Assembly: GCA_019695215.1 (NCBI GenBank)
Contig: JAIBAK010000032.1
Location: 1-41,446 of the forward strand
Length of the DNA: 41,446 nt
DNA from: Bacteroidia bacterium
Lineage (GTDB): Bacteria; Bacteroidota; Bacteroidia; UKL13-3
Direction: 5' to 3'
Part shown: piece after piece, positions 1 through 8,004 of the stretch
How the letters are laid out: every line of letters begins with the position of its first letter
Position numbering within the stretch: the first letter of the stretch is position 1
The notes under the pieces: generated by a model
Databases searched by the model: none
What the model was told of the DNA's origin: nothing
The model's input: the letters and a program-made list of their open reading frames with translations, nothing else
Position numbers and translations under genes: made by a program

Positions 1-252
1 AAACCGCCCCGACCCCGATAGCTATCGGGATGGGGTAAGGGTGAAAAGGCGGGGTAAGAGCCCACCGGTTTCGAAAGTGATTTCGAACGCATGGCAAACC
101 TTATGGGTTGAAAGACCAAATAAACCGGGGCCTGAGGGCTGCTCGCCCAATCCCGGAGGGTAGGTTGATAGAGCCTTTTAGTGATGAAAGGCCCAGATAA
201 ATGACAGGCTATATCCTGAAAAGGACGAAACAGAACCCGGCTTACAATTCTG
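1..252 (+). ncRNA. rnpB: RNase P RNA, class A, 3' portion (5' end outside window)
   Basis: This is the catalytic RNA of ribonuclease P, which removes 5' leaders from pre-tRNAs. Conserved class A blocks appear in order: GTAAGAGC and the following CCACCG (about 54-66), GGCAAACC (93-100), AGACCAAATA (113-122), GGGTAGGTTGATAGAGCC (158-175), AGATAAATGAC (195-205) and the late block CAGAACCCGGCTTAC (231-245). The GAGGAAAGTCC-type 5' core is not in the window, so the gene is cut at the left edge. A hairpin with a perfect 16-nt palindrome lies at 7-35, where the variable P12 arm is expected. A terminator follows at 266-288. The exact 3' end is estimated to within a few bases. Confidence 0.93.
14..29. 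repeat. 16-bp perfect palindrome in RNase P RNA P12-like arm
   Basis: CCCGATAGCTATCGGG is identical to its reverse complement and extends the outer CCCC/GGGG stem (7-10 with 32-35). In the RNA it would form the distal part of the arm. Palindromes like this are, as I recall, interspersed in many Bacteroidota genomes, so this may be an element that entered a tolerant helix. No second copy was seen in this window. Confidence 0.6.
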
Positions 253-265
253 CATTTTTTAACAT

Positions 266-288
266 AAAGGAGGCGCAAGCCTCCTTTT
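266..288 (+). terminator. Intrinsic terminator of rnpB
   Basis: A 9-bp perfect stem (266-274 with 279-287) is closed by a GCAA tetraloop of GNRA type (275-278). Its 3' arm ends in a short T run (285-288). It lies about 15 nt after the RNase P RNA end and before the next gene. Confidence 0.8.
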
Positions 289-315
289 CCATTATCTTGC
301 AGGCAACTATTTTTG
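285..315 (+). promoter_or_regulatory. Candidate promoter of the CxxCH exported protein
   Basis: TATTTTTG at 308-315 matches the Bacteroidota -7 consensus TAnnTTTG. A T-rich -33 candidate lies 19 nt upstream (285-288), overlapping the end of the rnpB terminator. The start codon is 42 nt downstream. No Shine-Dalgarno sequence is seen. Confidence 0.4.
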
Positions 316-357
316 AAGGTAGCGAATCTTCTGCATATAAACCGGTAATTTTTTATA

Positions 358-2982
358 ATGAAACATCAATACATTCGGAACATTGCAGCAGGTATTCTCG
401 GTATCGTTTTATTGATCACAGCCTTTGATGCATTCACTTCCAGCAATCAGCCACCTGCGGGATACACCGGTGCGCCTTCTGAAAGCAATTGCACCGGTTG
501 CCACTCGGGAACAGTCATTACCAGCGGAAGCAACTGGAACAATATTACACTTAGCACCAATATTCCTGCTACCGGCTATGTACCCGATTCAACCTACAAT
601 ATCACTCTTAGCCACACCCAAAGCGGTATTGTAAAATTTGGTTTTGAAATCACCGCACTCAACGCCAGCAATGCCAAAGCAGGTACGCTAATTTTAACCA
701 ATACCACCACTACGGCTCTTTCCACCGGAACCCGCGATTATATTATGCAGAAAAATGCAGGTACTTCGGGGCCATCGGGTACCATCAGCTGGTCGTTTCA
801 GTGGAAAGCGCCCGCTACACCCGCAGGGAATATCACGTTCTATGCAGCAGTAAATGCCACCAACAATAGCAATACGGATGCGGGCGATCAGATTTATACC
901 AAATCCTTTTCGTTTAGTTTAACTACCCTTTTGCCTACCGCCACCATTACCAAATCGGCCAATACCATTTGCACAGGCGATACCCTTTATTTGCAGGGAG
1001 GTGGAAATAATAACCCTACTATTTTTAACTGGACTACCACGGGTGGTTCCCCTTCGGGATCTATTTTACAAAATCCTAAAATTGTTTATTCAACTCCGGG
1101 CACCTATAATATTTCACTCACTACCAAAAATAATATAGGCACCTCCACTCCTGCCGCCACCTCGGTAACGGTAAATGCAAAACCGGTCAATACAGTTACA
1201 GCCAGCGGACCGCTTACATTTTGCAAAGGCGATTCGGTAGTGCTCACTGCCAGTGCCAGCGGAACCATGAGTTATGTCTGGAGCCATGGCCCCGTATCGA
1301 AATTTGTAACAGTAAAAGATAGCGGAAACTATTCGGTAACTATTACCAATACCGCTAACGGCTGCGCCAATACCAGTGCAGTACAAACGGTAAAGGTAAA
1401 TGCCCTGCCCGTGGTAAACCTTACCTCATCCAGCCCCAGCGACAGCATTTGTCAGGGAGATTCGGTGCAGTTTACAGCCACGGCCGGAATGAACAACTAC
1501 CTTTTTAAAGACGCAGCAGTGATTTTGCAAAACAGTTCGTCTAACAACTACAAAACATCAACCTTTAGTGCCAACAACCGAATTTTAGTAGTAGCCACCG
1601 ATGCCAACGGATGTAAGAGTTTGCCTAAGGACACCTTCCGTATTAAAGTCATTCAGCCTTTGGGTTCACCTTCGGTTTCGTGTGGCGCTGCTACCACCAG
1701 CAGCCTCGTTTTTTCATGGAGTGCTTTAAACGGAGCTAGCGGTTATGAAATAAGTCTCGATTCAGGTAAAACATGGAGCAATCCTTCGGCAGGCGCAACA
1801 GGATTATCTCATACTATTTCGGGGTTAGCATTTAATCAGCCGGTAAACCTTAGAGTACGGGCTACCAATCAGGCTCCGTGTTTTAAAAGTATTACTGCCT
1901 CGCAAACCTGCAGTACACTCACCTGTTCGGGCATTACCTATTCACTTGCGTTTGATTCATCGGCCTGCCGGGGAGATTCGGTGCATGTTCTTTTCTCGTC
2001 TCTGAGCAAACCCGAATACGCCATCAATTTTAACGGCAATGGTTTTTCAAAACAAACCGCATTTCATTTACTCCCCGACTCATCAAAAAACTACGCGGTA
2101 CAGATGATTGACTCTACTGCACTCAATTGTCCGGCCATACAATTCAGTATTCCTGTCATTGTTTTTCAACCTACCCCAAAACCGATATTAACCAGAATGT
2201 ACCCCGCCAATCCCACACCTGTTTTATGTAATGGCGATGATTTATGGTTTGGGTATGACGTTACGGCATCGGGGCCACTAAGTAATATTTATTTTATCCG
2301 TAATGCAGGCGATACAATTAGAAACAGTAACAGATTTCTGTTTACGCGATTAACCGGACAGGCCACCGATACCATAGCTAACGGAGATACTTTATATGTA
2401 ACGGCCAATGACTCGAACCAATGTCCGGTGAAATCGGGAGGCTTAACCTTAAAATATAATGTGCAACCTAAGCCGGTGGTTCAACTTTTTGGTCCTATTC
2501 TATTTAAAAACAAGTTTACTATTTCATTTTATGACTCCACTGTTGGAGCAGTAGCCTGGCAATGGGATTTTGGAGATGGCGGAACATCAGCCCTCCGTAA
2601 CCCATCGCATACCTATTTACCCATTCCTAACGCGTACGTTGTAAAAAAACTGGTTACCGACTCCAATGGCTGCAGTGACACAGCCTCTACCTTTTTACTT
2701 ATCACAATCGGAAGCATTAAAGAAAACGGATTAAGTTCATTTAGTTTATACCCCAATCCGGCTTCAAGTGAGGTGTTTATCAAACTGCACAACACTACAA
2801 GTCAAAGTAAACTCATCATTTTGGATGTTTTGGGCCGGCCGGTTTCAACCGAATACATTGCACAACCCAACCAGCAGGAAATAAAATTATCCATAGGCCA
2901 TTTACCCGATGGAATTTACTTTATCCGACTACAAAATCAGGAAGTTACTTCCGAAACACGGTTTATAAAATCAGGCAGGTAA
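358..2982 (+). CDS. Exported multidomain protein: CxxCH (choice-of-anchor V/Reeler-like) domain, Ig/PKD repeats, T9SS type A sorting domain
   Basis: 874 residues. A hydrophobic N-terminal segment (about 8-26) acts as a signal peptide. Next comes a GYTGAP...NCTGCHSG segment with a c-type haem-binding CxxCH motif at C45-C48-H49, typical of the Bacteroidota choice-of-anchor V or Reeler-like domain (about 33-190). Several Ig/PKD-like modules with SVTV and KDSGNYSV strands follow (about 195-430), then a fibronectin-III-like part (about 435-520). A late PKD module has WDFGDG. The last 80-90 residues are a T9SS type A sorting domain starting at the YPNPAS motif near 797 and ending with GIYFIRL. The protein is probably delivered to the cell surface or released by T9SS. 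ATG 358 is chosen because it directly precedes the signal peptide. Role unknown; adhesin-like architecture and possible haem binding are inferences. Confidence 0.85.
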   Translation: MKHQYIRNIAAGILGIVLLITAFDAFTSSNQPPAGYTGAPSESNCTGCHSGTVITSGSNWNNITLSTNIPATGYVPDSTYNITLSHTQSGIVKFGFEITALNASNAKAGTLILTNTTTTALSTGTRDYIMQKNAGTSGPSGTISWSFQWKAPATPAGNITFYAAVNATNNSNTDAGDQIYTKSFSFSLTTLLPTATITKSANTICTGDTLYLQGGGNNNPTIFNWTTTGGSPSGSILQNPKIVYSTPGTYNISLTTKNNIGTSTPAATSVTVNAKPVNTVTASGPLTFCKGDSVVLTASASGTMSYVWSHGPVSKFVTVKDSGNYSVTITNTANGCANTSAVQTVKVNALPVVNLTSSSPSDSICQGDSVQFTATAGMNNYLFKDAAVILQNSSSNNYKTSTFSANNRILVVATDANGCKSLPKDTFRIKVIQPLGSPSVSCGAATTSSLVFSWSALNGASGYEISLDSGKTWSNPSAGATGLSHTISGLAFNQPVNLRVRATNQAPCFKSITASQTCSTLTCSGITYSLAFDSSACRGDSVHVLFSSLSKPEYAINFNGNGFSKQTAFHLLPDSSKNYAVQMIDSTALNCPAIQFSIPVIVFQPTPKPILTRMYPANPTPVLCNGDDLWFGYDVTASGPLSNIYFIRNAGDTIRNSNRFLFTRLTGQATDTIANGDTLYVTANDSNQCPVKSGGLTLKYNVQPKPVVQLFGPILFKNKFTISFYDSTVGAVAWQWDFGDGGTSALRNPSHTYLPIPNAYVVKKLVTDSNGCSDTASTFLLITIGSIKENGLSSFSLYPNPASSEVFIKLHNTTSQSKLIILDVLGRPVSTEYIAQPNQQEIKLSIGHLPDGIYFIRLQNQEVTSETRFIKSGR

Positions 2983-3034
2983 TTTCTCATGGTTTTGTAA
3001 AAATTAAGAAATAGAAAAAAACGATAGCACAAAA

Positions 3035-3066
3035 TATGGTAAACTCAAAAATTGACTTTACCTTTG
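3035..3066 (+). promoter_or_regulatory. Candidate promoter in front of the 3072-3133 transcript
   Basis: TACCTTTG (3059-3066) is a perfect match to TAnnTTTG. TATGG at 3035-3039 sits 19 nt upstream, a weak version of the -33 element. No ORF starts downstream before the terminator at 3095-3133. Confidence 0.35.
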
Positions 3067-3071
3067 TCCTC

Positions 3072-3133
3072 AGGTTAGGTTTTAGTTTGGTTTACTAAAG
3101 GCCCCGTGCATCTGCAGGGGCTTTTAGTTTTTT
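3072..3133 (+). ncRNA. Candidate small RNA of about 60 nt
   Basis: The segment lies between a perfect TAnnTTTG element and a strong intrinsic terminator and has no coding potential. The 5' half is GT-rich and probably unpaired (GGTTAGGTTTTAGTTTGG); the 3' half is the terminator hairpin, a layout typical of short regulatory RNAs. The terminator may instead just serve the upstream gene, about 110 nt after its stop. Boundaries are inferred from the motifs. Confidence 0.3.
3095..3133 (+). terminator. Intrinsic terminator
   Basis: An 11-bp stem (3095-3105 with 3117-3127, one G-U pair) has a loop holding two TGCA copies that can pair with each other, followed by TTTTTT (3128-3133). It ends transcription from the upstream exported-protein gene and/or the candidate small RNA. 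Confidence 0.75.
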
Positions 3134-3282
3134 AGGCCTTTTCTGTTTGTCTCTTTTAATATTTGCAGCAAACAAAACGTGATACCTTTTCACCTAATGC
3201 AAAGTTAGCCCCCCTTCTATTTGCAGTATATCATTTCTGAAAATCCTGTGTATATTTTGTTAGATATTAAACTGTACAGATT

Positions 3283-3313
3283 TTTGGATATGACGTGCAA
3301 ATGCCAATCTTTG
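3283..3313 (+). promoter_or_regulatory. Promoter of the response regulator gene
   Basis: TTTG at 3283-3286, a 19-nt spacer, then AATCTTTG at 3306-3313. This matches the Bacteroidota TTTG-N19-TAnnTTTG pattern with one mismatch. Transcription would start about 3318-3320, giving a leader of only about 13-15 nt before the ATG at 3333. Confidence 0.55.
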
Positions 3314-3332
3314 CTCTCAAAGTTTTTAAGCT

Positions 3333-4700
3333 ATGCCACGCGTATTAATTATTGATGACGAAAAAAGTATCCGCAACACCCTGAAGGAAATTCTGGAGTA
3401 TGAAAGCTATACCATTGACGAAGCTTCAGACGGAGCCTCGGCCCTGGAAAAGCTCAACGAGGAATCATATGATGTGGTGCTGTGTGATATTAAGATGCCT
3501 AAAATGGACGGACTGGAGGTGTTGACCAAAGCACAGGAAATTACCCCCGATACTCCATTTGTAATGATAAGCGGACACGGCACCGTTGAAACCGCAGTGG
3601 AAGCCACCAAAAAAGGAGCTTTTGATTTTATTCAAAAACCACCGGATTTAAACCGCCTGCTCATTACCCTGCGCAATGCTGTGGATAAAGGTTCGCTGGT
3701 GGTTGAAACCAAAGTATTAAAACGTAAGGTTACCAAAACCCGCGAAATCATTGGCGATTCGCCCGCCATCCAGAAAATAAATGAGACCATTGAAAAAGTG
3801 GCTCCCACCGATGCCCGTGTTTTAATTACCGGTGAAAACGGAACGGGAAAAGAATTAGTGGCCCGCTGGATTCATGAAAAAAGCAACCGTGCTAAAAACC
3901 CGATCATCGAGGTAAACTGCGCGGCCATACCGTCAGAGTTGATAGAGAGCGAATTGTTTGGCCACGAGAAAGGTTCTTTCACCTCAGCCATCAAACAACG
4001 AATAGGTAAATTTGAACAGGCCAACGGAGGCACCCTGTTCTTAGACGAAATTGGCGACATGAGCCTCTCGGCACAAGCCAAAGTATTGCGGGCATTGCAG
4101 GAAAATAAAATTACGCGCGTGGGAGGAGATAAAGATATTGAAGTGAATGTGCGCGTGATTGCCGCCACCAATAAAGATTTGCTGCAGGAAATTGACCGCG
4201 GTAATTTCCGTATGGATCTTTATCACCGTTTAAGTGTTATTTTAATTCACCTTCCTTCGCTCAACGAGCGGGATGAAGATATTCCGTTGCTGGCCGAGCG
4301 CTTTTTGAAAGAAGTGTGTGAAGACAATGGAGTGCCCAGGAAAAACTTTACTCAGGGAGCCCTGCAGGAATTGAAAAAAATTAACTGGAGCGGAAACATT
4401 CGTGAATTGCGCAACGTGGTGGAACGCTTAGTAATTTTGGGCGGACAAAAAATTACCGAAGAAGATGTGCTGAGTTATTCCAATCCGAAATCGAAAAACT
4501 CAAATGCCCAAAGTATATTTGAGAAGTTTGATAAACTGCAGGAATTTAAAGACCATGTAGAGCGCATTTTCATTGAGGAAAAACTGAAAAAGAACGGATG
4601 GAATGTAGCTAAAACCGCTATCGAAATAGATATTCAGCGCAGTCACCTTTACAATAAAATTGACAAGTACAGCCTTAAACGCTCGGAAATGAACGATTAA
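3333..4700 (+). CDS. Sigma-54-dependent response regulator (NtrC/AtoC type)
   Basis: 455 residues with the full three-domain layout. The receiver domain (about 1-120) has D8/D9, phosphoacceptor D52 in LCDIKMPKMDG, S80 and a KPP lysine. The AAA+ sigma-54 interaction domain (about 140-375) has Walker A GENGTGKE (167-174), a sigma-54 contact loop at 214-219 and Walker B LFLDE (D238/E239). A FIS-type helix-turn-helix lies at the C-terminus. It would respond to a sensor kinase that is not in this window and activate sigma-54 promoters. The contact loop reads GSFTSA rather than canonical GAFTGA; the key Phe and Thr remain. The sua5 start lies 3 nt after its stop, so the two are probably co-transcribed. 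Targets unknown. Confidence 0.93.
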   Translation: MPRVLIIDDEKSIRNTLKEILEYESYTIDEASDGASALEKLNEESYDVVLCDIKMPKMDGLEVLTKAQEITPDTPFVMISGHGTVETAVEATKKGAFDFIQKPPDLNRLLITLRNAVDKGSLVVETKVLKRKVTKTREIIGDSPAIQKINETIEKVAPTDARVLITGENGTGKELVARWIHEKSNRAKNPIIEVNCAAIPSELIESELFGHEKGSFTSAIKQRIGKFEQANGGTLFLDEIGDMSLSAQAKVLRALQENKITRVGGDKDIEVNVRVIAATNKDLLQEIDRGNFRMDLYHRLSVILIHLPSLNERDEDIPLLAERFLKEVCEDNGVPRKNFTQGALQELKKINWSGNIRELRNVVERLVILGGQKITEEDVLSYSNPKSKNSNAQSIFEKFDKLQEFKDHVERIFIEEKLKKNGWNVAKTAIEIDIQRSHLYNKIDKYSLKRSEMND

Positions 4701-4703
4701 CTT

Positions 4704-5660
4704 TTGGCACGCATTGATACAGATATTGCCCATGCTGCGGCCCTGCTGAAAAGCGGAGAATTAGTTGCCATCCCAACCGAAACCGTTTACGGACTGGCCG
4801 CAAATGCACTTGATGCAACTGCTGTAAGTAAAATATTTGCCGTTAAAAACCGGCCTTCGTTTAACCCGTTAATTGTACACTGCCGGTCGGTGGAGCAAGC
4901 CGCCTTGTATGCCCACCTTACCGACCCCAGAATTTTTGAACTGGCTGCCGAATTTTGGCCGGGGCCGCTTACGTTGCTGGTAAAAAGAAAAGATACCATT
5001 CCGGATATTGTTACAGCCGGGCAACCGTTTGTGGGTATTCGTATTCCAAATCATCCGCTTGCACTTGATTTACTCAATGCCATTGATTTTCCGCTTGCCG
5101 CACCCAGTGCCAATCCATTTGGATATATCAGCCCGACCGCACCTGAACATGTGCTGGAGCAATTAGGAGATAAAATACCTTATATTCTGAATGGCGGACG
5201 AAGCGAAGTGGGTGTAGAATCGAGTATTCTTTCGTTTGCCGAAGAAACACCAGCCCTGCTTCGGTTTGGCGGAGTGACCACAGAAGAAATTGAACAGCTG
5301 ATAGGCAAAATTCATATCATGGGCGATCATGCTGCTTCGGCACCTTTATCTCCCGGACAATTAGCTTCACATTATGCCCCCCGAAAAAAATTAATTCTGG
5401 GTAAGGCAGACGAACTGCGTGAAAAATATCGAAACCAAAATTACACCCTCATTACCTTCAGCAAAAAATACCCCGATGTGCCACCCGAAAAAATGTTTGT
5501 ACTGTCAGAAAAAGGGGATTTGCATGAAGCAGCACACAATATTTTCAGGATACTGCGCGAAGCCGACAAAACCGATTCAGCCTTGATTTTAGCTGAACCG
5601 GTTCCGGCAGAAGGACTCGGAAATGCCATAAACGACCGCTTAAAAAGGGCTTCGGCCTGA
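4704..5660 (+). CDS. L-threonylcarbamoyladenylate synthase, Sua5 type
   Basis: 318 residues. The enzyme makes threonylcarbamoyl-AMP from threonine, bicarbonate and ATP, the first step of the universal tRNA t6A37 modification. The N-terminal YrdC/TsaC fold shows PTETVYGL (24-31), KNRP (48-51), NPL and SAN (135-137). From about residue 215, after an SPGQLASHYAP linker, a C-terminal Sua5 domain follows, so this is the long Sua5 form rather than the short TsaC form. The start is TTG at 4704, three bases after the response-regulator stop. No upstream ATG is available, and the YrdC fold begins immediately, so TTG is favoured. Translational coupling to the upstream gene is likely. Confidence 0.9.
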   Translation: MARIDTDIAHAAALLKSGELVAIPTETVYGLAANALDATAVSKIFAVKNRPSFNPLIVHCRSVEQAALYAHLTDPRIFELAAEFWPGPLTLLVKRKDTIPDIVTAGQPFVGIRIPNHPLALDLLNAIDFPLAAPSANPFGYISPTAPEHVLEQLGDKIPYILNGGRSEVGVESSILSFAEETPALLRFGGVTTEEIEQLIGKIHIMGDHAASAPLSPGQLASHYAPRKKLILGKADELREKYRNQNYTLITFSKKYPDVPPEKMFVLSEKGDLHEAAHNIFRILREADKTDSALILAEPVPAEGLGNAINDRLKRASA

Positions 5661-5708
5661 GGCAGCCGTCCTGCAAAACGTACAATCGTGCATTTTATCC
5701 ACCAGCCC

Positions 5709-5739
5709 ATTGAAAATCAATATACCTGTGTTACCTTTG
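5709..5739 (+). promoter_or_regulatory. Promoter of the sorting-domain-only protein
   Basis: ATTG (5709-5712), 19 nt, then TACCTTTG (5732-5739), a perfect -7 element. The ATG at 5746 is only 6 nt downstream, so the mRNA would be leaderless or nearly so. A TTG at 5710 that would extend the reading frame upstream falls inside the -33 element, which argues against it being a start. Confidence 0.5.
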
Positions 5740-5745
5740 TGGCTG

Positions 5746-6135
5746 ATGTTAAAAACCAGACCATACCTTTTCATTGCGTTTATCTCCTGGTCGGCATTAG
5801 CCTGTAACGGTGTTTCGGCTCACGAATTAACCGAGCCGTGTATCACCTCTCCTATTGACAATGATGTTCAGATTACTTTATATCCTAATCCGTTTAAGGC
5901 AAACCTGCAATTAGATCTGGTAAGTAAAAATACCCTGACCTCTGTAGAAATAAAATTCTTAAACCTGATTGGAAAAGAAATGGACGTAAAATTTAATCTT
6001 CAGGTTGACGGAATGAATAATCACCTGGAGCTTGATTTAAAACAATTACCTGCCGGAGTTTATTTTATGGAAATCACCACCCGTCAGTTAAACGGTTCAT
6101 TCACCAAATACACACGCAAGGTTACCAAGTTGTAA
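5746..6135 (+). CDS. Small exported protein consisting almost only of a T9SS type A sorting domain
   Basis: 129 residues from the ATG at 5746. Residues 1-25 form a signal peptide (MLKTRP, a hydrophobic stretch, then GVSA before H26). After a linker of about 15 residues the T9SS type A domain starts (ITLYPNPF, Y46-F50) and runs to the end (LPAGVYFMEIT, then KYTRKVTKL). There is essentially no cargo domain, which is unusual because these sorting domains normally follow a large passenger. The frame can be extended to a TTG at 5710, but that codon lies in the probable -33 element and spoils the signal peptide. It could be a free-standing surface tag, a decoy for the T9SS sortase, or what is left of a larger gene. 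No frameshift is visible. Confidence 0.75.
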   Translation: MLKTRPYLFIAFISWSALACNGVSAHELTEPCITSPIDNDVQITLYPNPFKANLQLDLVSKNTLTSVEIKFLNLIGKEMDVKFNLQVDGMNNHLELDLKQLPAGVYFMEITTRQLNGSFTKYTRKVTKL

Positions 6136-6161
6136 CCAAATTTTTCAGCCACTTTTATTCC

Positions 6162-6192
6162 TTTATTTCCCCAATGGTTTGCGTTATCTTCG
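6162..6192 (+). promoter_or_regulatory. Candidate promoter of lepA
   Basis: TTTA (6162-6165), 19 nt, then TATCTTCG (6185-6192), one mismatch from TAnnTTTG. The lepA ATG is 6 nt downstream, implying a very short leader. Confidence 0.45.
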
Positions 6193-6198
6193 CAGCAA

Positions 6199-7986
6199 AT
6201 GAAGCATATTCGTAACTTTTGCATTATTGCCCATATCGACCACGGAAAGAGTACATTAGCCGACCGTTTATTGGAATACACGCATACGGTGAGCAAGCGC
6301 GACCTGCAGGCTCAGGTACTTGATGACATGGATTTGGAACGTGAAAGAGGCATTACCATCAAGAGCCACGCCATTCAGATGAATTATCATTTAGACGGGC
6401 AGGACTATATTTTAAATTTGATTGATACTCCCGGCCACGTAGATTTTTCGTACGAAGTTTCGCGTTCGATTGCCGCCTGTGACGGAGCTTTGTTAATTGT
6501 AGATTCCTCTCAGGGCATACAGGCACAAACCATTTCTAATTTATACTTAGCCATTGATCAGGGACTGGAAATTATTCCGATACTAAACAAAATTGACTTA
6601 CCCAGTTCGATGCCGGAGGAGGTAAGCGACCAGATTGTTGACCTGATTGGCTGCAAACACGAAGATATTTTGCGTGCCAGCGGAAAAACCGGTGACGGGG
6701 TACATGAAATATTAAAAGCCATTGTATCTAGGGTACCCGCACCAAAAGGCAATCCCGATGCTCCGCTAAAGGCACTTATTTTCGATTCGATGTTTGATTC
6801 CTATCGGGGAATTATTGCCTACTTCCGTGTATTTGACGGAAAAGTAGCTAAAGGAGATAAAATCAAATTTGTGGCTACCGATAAAGATTACTTAGCTGAC
6901 GAAGTTGGGATTTTACGTTTAGAGAAATCGCCACGCGATGCGGTATCTGCCGGTGATGTGGGTTATATCATTACCGGAATAAAAGAAGCCAAAGAGGTAA
7001 AAGTGGGCGACACCATCACCCATCTGGAGAAACCATGCGAAGAAGCAATCAAAGGTTTTGAAGATGTAAAACCCATGGTATTTGCGGGAATTTACCCTGT
7101 AGATACCGATGACTTTGAAGAATTGCGCGAATCAATGGGAAAACTACAGCTCAATGATGCCTCACTTACCTTCGAACCTGAATCATCAGCCGCTTTGGGA
7201 TTTGGTTTCCGTTGCGGATTTTTGGGTATGCTGCACATGGAAATTATTCAGGAACGGCTGGAGCGCGAATTTGGAATGACCGTTATTACTACTGTGCCCA
7301 ACGTATCCTATCACTGTTATACCAAAAAAGGCGATATGCTGGTAGTAAATAATCCATCAGAACTGCCCGACCCCAATCATATTGACCATACCGAAGAACC
7401 TTATATCACTGCGCAAATAATTACCCGCACCGATTACATCGGCTCTATCATGTCGCTTTGTTTAAATAAAAGGGGCATTTTAAAAAATCAGACCTACCTA
7501 ACTACCGACCGGGTAGAAATGACCTTTGAAATGCCTTTGGCAGAAGTGGTATTTGATTTTTTTGATAAACTGAAAAGTATTTCACGCGGGTATGCTTCTT
7601 TTGATTACCATCCAATTGGTTACCGCGAATCCGACTTGGTTAAATTAGATATTTTGCTCAATAAAGATATTGTAGATGCCTTGTCGGCCATTATTCACCG
7701 CGACCGGGCTTACGACTGGGGGAAACGTATCTGCGAAAAATTAAAGGAGCTTATTCCCATGCACCAGTTTGAGATCCCGGTGCAAGCCTCCATTGGAGCA
7801 AAAGTAATTGCCAGGGAAACCATAAAAGCCATGCGTAAAGATGTAACGGCTAAATGTTATGGTGGCGATATTTCGCGTAAGCGTAAATTGCTTGAAAAAC
7901 AGAAAGAGGGAAAAAAACGTATGAAACAGGTGGGCTCGGTAGAAATTCCTCAATCGGCATTTATGGCCGTATTAAAACTTGATTAA
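6199..7986 (+). CDS. lepA: Elongation factor 4 (LepA), back-translocating GTPase
   Basis: 595 residues, the usual family length. A translational GTPase that binds ribosomes and affects elongation and assembly under stress. G1 is AHIDHGKST (11-19), the G2 region contains RERGITI, G3 is DTPGH (76-80) and G4 is NKID (130-133). The LepA-specific C-terminal domain follows, with [16 protein letters not shown] near the end, rather than the domain IV of EF-G. Start ATG 6199 places the G1 motif 10 residues in, as in other LepA proteins. folD follows 18 nt later in the same direction. The gene has its own probable promoter just upstream. Confidence 0.97.
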   Translation: MKHIRNFCIIAHIDHGKSTLADRLLEYTHTVSKRDLQAQVLDDMDLERERGITIKSHAIQMNYHLDGQDYILNLIDTPGHVDFSYEVSRSIAACDGALLIVDSSQGIQAQTISNLYLAIDQGLEIIPILNKIDLPSSMPEEVSDQIVDLIGCKHEDILRASGKTGDGVHEILKAIVSRVPAPKGNPDAPLKALIFDSMFDSYRGIIAYFRVFDGKVAKGDKIKFVATDKDYLADEVGILRLEKSPRDAVSAGDVGYIITGIKEAKEVKVGDTITHLEKPCEEAIKGFEDVKPMVFAGIYPVDTDDFEELRESMGKLQLNDASLTFEPESSAALGFGFRCGFLGMLHMEIIQERLEREFGMTVITTVPNVSYHCYTKKGDMLVVNNPSELPDPNHIDHTEEPYITAQIITRTDYIGSIMSLCLNKRGILKNQTYLTTDRVEMTFEMPLAEVVFDFFDKLKSISRGYASFDYHPIGYRESDLVKLDILLNKDIVDALSAIIHRDRAYDWGKRICEKLKELIPMHQFEIPVQASIGAKVIARETIKAMRKDVTAKCYGGDISRKRKLLEKQKEGKKRMKQVGSVEIPQSAFMAVLKLD

Positions 7987-8004
7987 TTCTAAAATATAGT
8001 TGGT

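Noticed and set aside
201..428. Open frame across the end of rnpB and the start of the exported-protein gene
   Set aside because: It crosses the RNase P RNA core and its terminator and overlaps the signal-peptide gene out of frame; no protein family recognised.
4705..4721. TGGCAC-like sequence at the sua5 start resembling a sigma-54 -24 element
   Set aside because: The -12 TTGC half is missing at the required spacing and the site is inside the coding start.
5710..5745. TTG at 5710 as the start of the sorting-domain protein
   Set aside because: It lies in the likely -33 promoter element and puts 12 extra residues before a signal peptide that begins at the ATG at 5746.
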